The notes beneath the pieces are model-generated. The model did not search any database, was not told the DNA's origin, and was given only the letters and a program-made list of their open reading frames with translations. Positions 5,140 through 5,214 of a stretch of DNA of 5,214 bases are shown here, one piece after another. How positions within the stretch are numbered: the stretch's first letter is position 1; each line of letters opens with the position of its first letter. The position numbers and the translations under genes are program-made. The stretch is from an uncultured Bacilli bacterium. GTDB lineage: Bacteria; Bacillota_I; Bacilli_A; RF39; UBA660. Where the stretch lies: assembly GCA_934149465.1 (NCBI GenBank), contig CAKPEZ010000017.1, positions 1-5,214 on the forward strand, written 5' to 3'.

Positions 5140-5214
5140 TAAGGAGCCTCCACGTGTTGAATAGCTACATCAATATATAAAGATACTAAGGTCATCACAT
5201 TGTAAAATACCCCC
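5140..5214. other. Right-edge non-coding stretch
   Basis: No gene of normal size starts here on either strand before the window ends. AAGGAG (5141-5146) followed 7 bases later by GTG 5154 opens an ORF of only 8 codons (stop TAA 5178-5180), which could be a leader peptide or chance. GGAGCCTCC (5143-5151) is a near-palindrome running into CACGTG (5151-5156). The window ends in ATACCCCC. No tRNA, terminator or attachment repeat was found. Confidence 0.4.

Noticed and set aside
5154..5180. 8-codon GTG ORF with a well-placed AAGGAG as a leader peptide
   Set aside because: The spacing is good, but there is no downstream gene or attenuator in view; kept only as a note in the right-edge entry.
5205..5214. 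ATACCCCC at the right edge as part of a conjugative transfer origin
   Set aside because: C-runs occur in some MOBT-type nic sites, but the sequence stops here and no relaxase gene is present, so it cannot be supported.
1294..5214. Direct repeats that would mark both attachment sites within the window
   Set aside because: By eye I found no shared stretch of 12 or more bases between the integrase end gap and the right end; at least one boundary must lie outside.

Overview
This strongly AT-rich window uses the standard bacterial stop codons and carries strong AGGAGG-type ribosome binding sites, TTGACA/TATAAT-type promoters and U-tailed terminators. That points to a low-GC Firmicute or a related Bacilli/Mollicutes-like gut lineage. 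It looks like the early-gene and integration module of a small integrated mobile element (phage satellite, cryptic prophage or integrated plasmid), with a flank on the left that may be chromosomal.

Left flank, 1-1318. A leftward pair of genes starts from an extended -10 promoter at 968-996. The first encodes a 59-residue protein. The second overlaps it by one base and encodes a membrane protein with an N-terminal zinc ribbon, one transmembrane helix, an Asn/Thr-rich stalk and a Cys-rich outer domain; it runs off the left edge. Divergent from this pair is a small Cro/C1-type HTH regulator (1045-1293) that ends in its own terminator.

Mobile module, about 1320-5214. The order is integrase (leftward), a 122-base gap, phage-type repressor (leftward), a control region with opposed promoters, then a rightward operon of a small DNA-binding-like protein and a D5/P4-type SF3 helicase. 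This matches temperate phage and satellite lysogeny modules: integrase and repressor face one way, replication genes the other. The integrase has the tyrosine recombinase catalytic residues. The repressor has an N-terminal HTH but no recognisable self-cleaving peptidase. The helicase has Walker A, Walker B, sensor and arginine-finger motifs but no primase domain. The last 154 bases carry direct and inverted repeats that could be the element's replication origin.

The least expected item lies between integrase and repressor. On the strand opposite both genes is a compact unit of -35, 17-base spacer, perfect TATAAT, two hairpins and a U-tract. It should give an RNA of about 78 nt, antisense to any repressor-to-integrase read-through, and it also contains a 23-codon ORF that would be leaderless or nearly so. 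The repressor/replication control region appears to use face-to-face promoters, the leftward one a full consensus.
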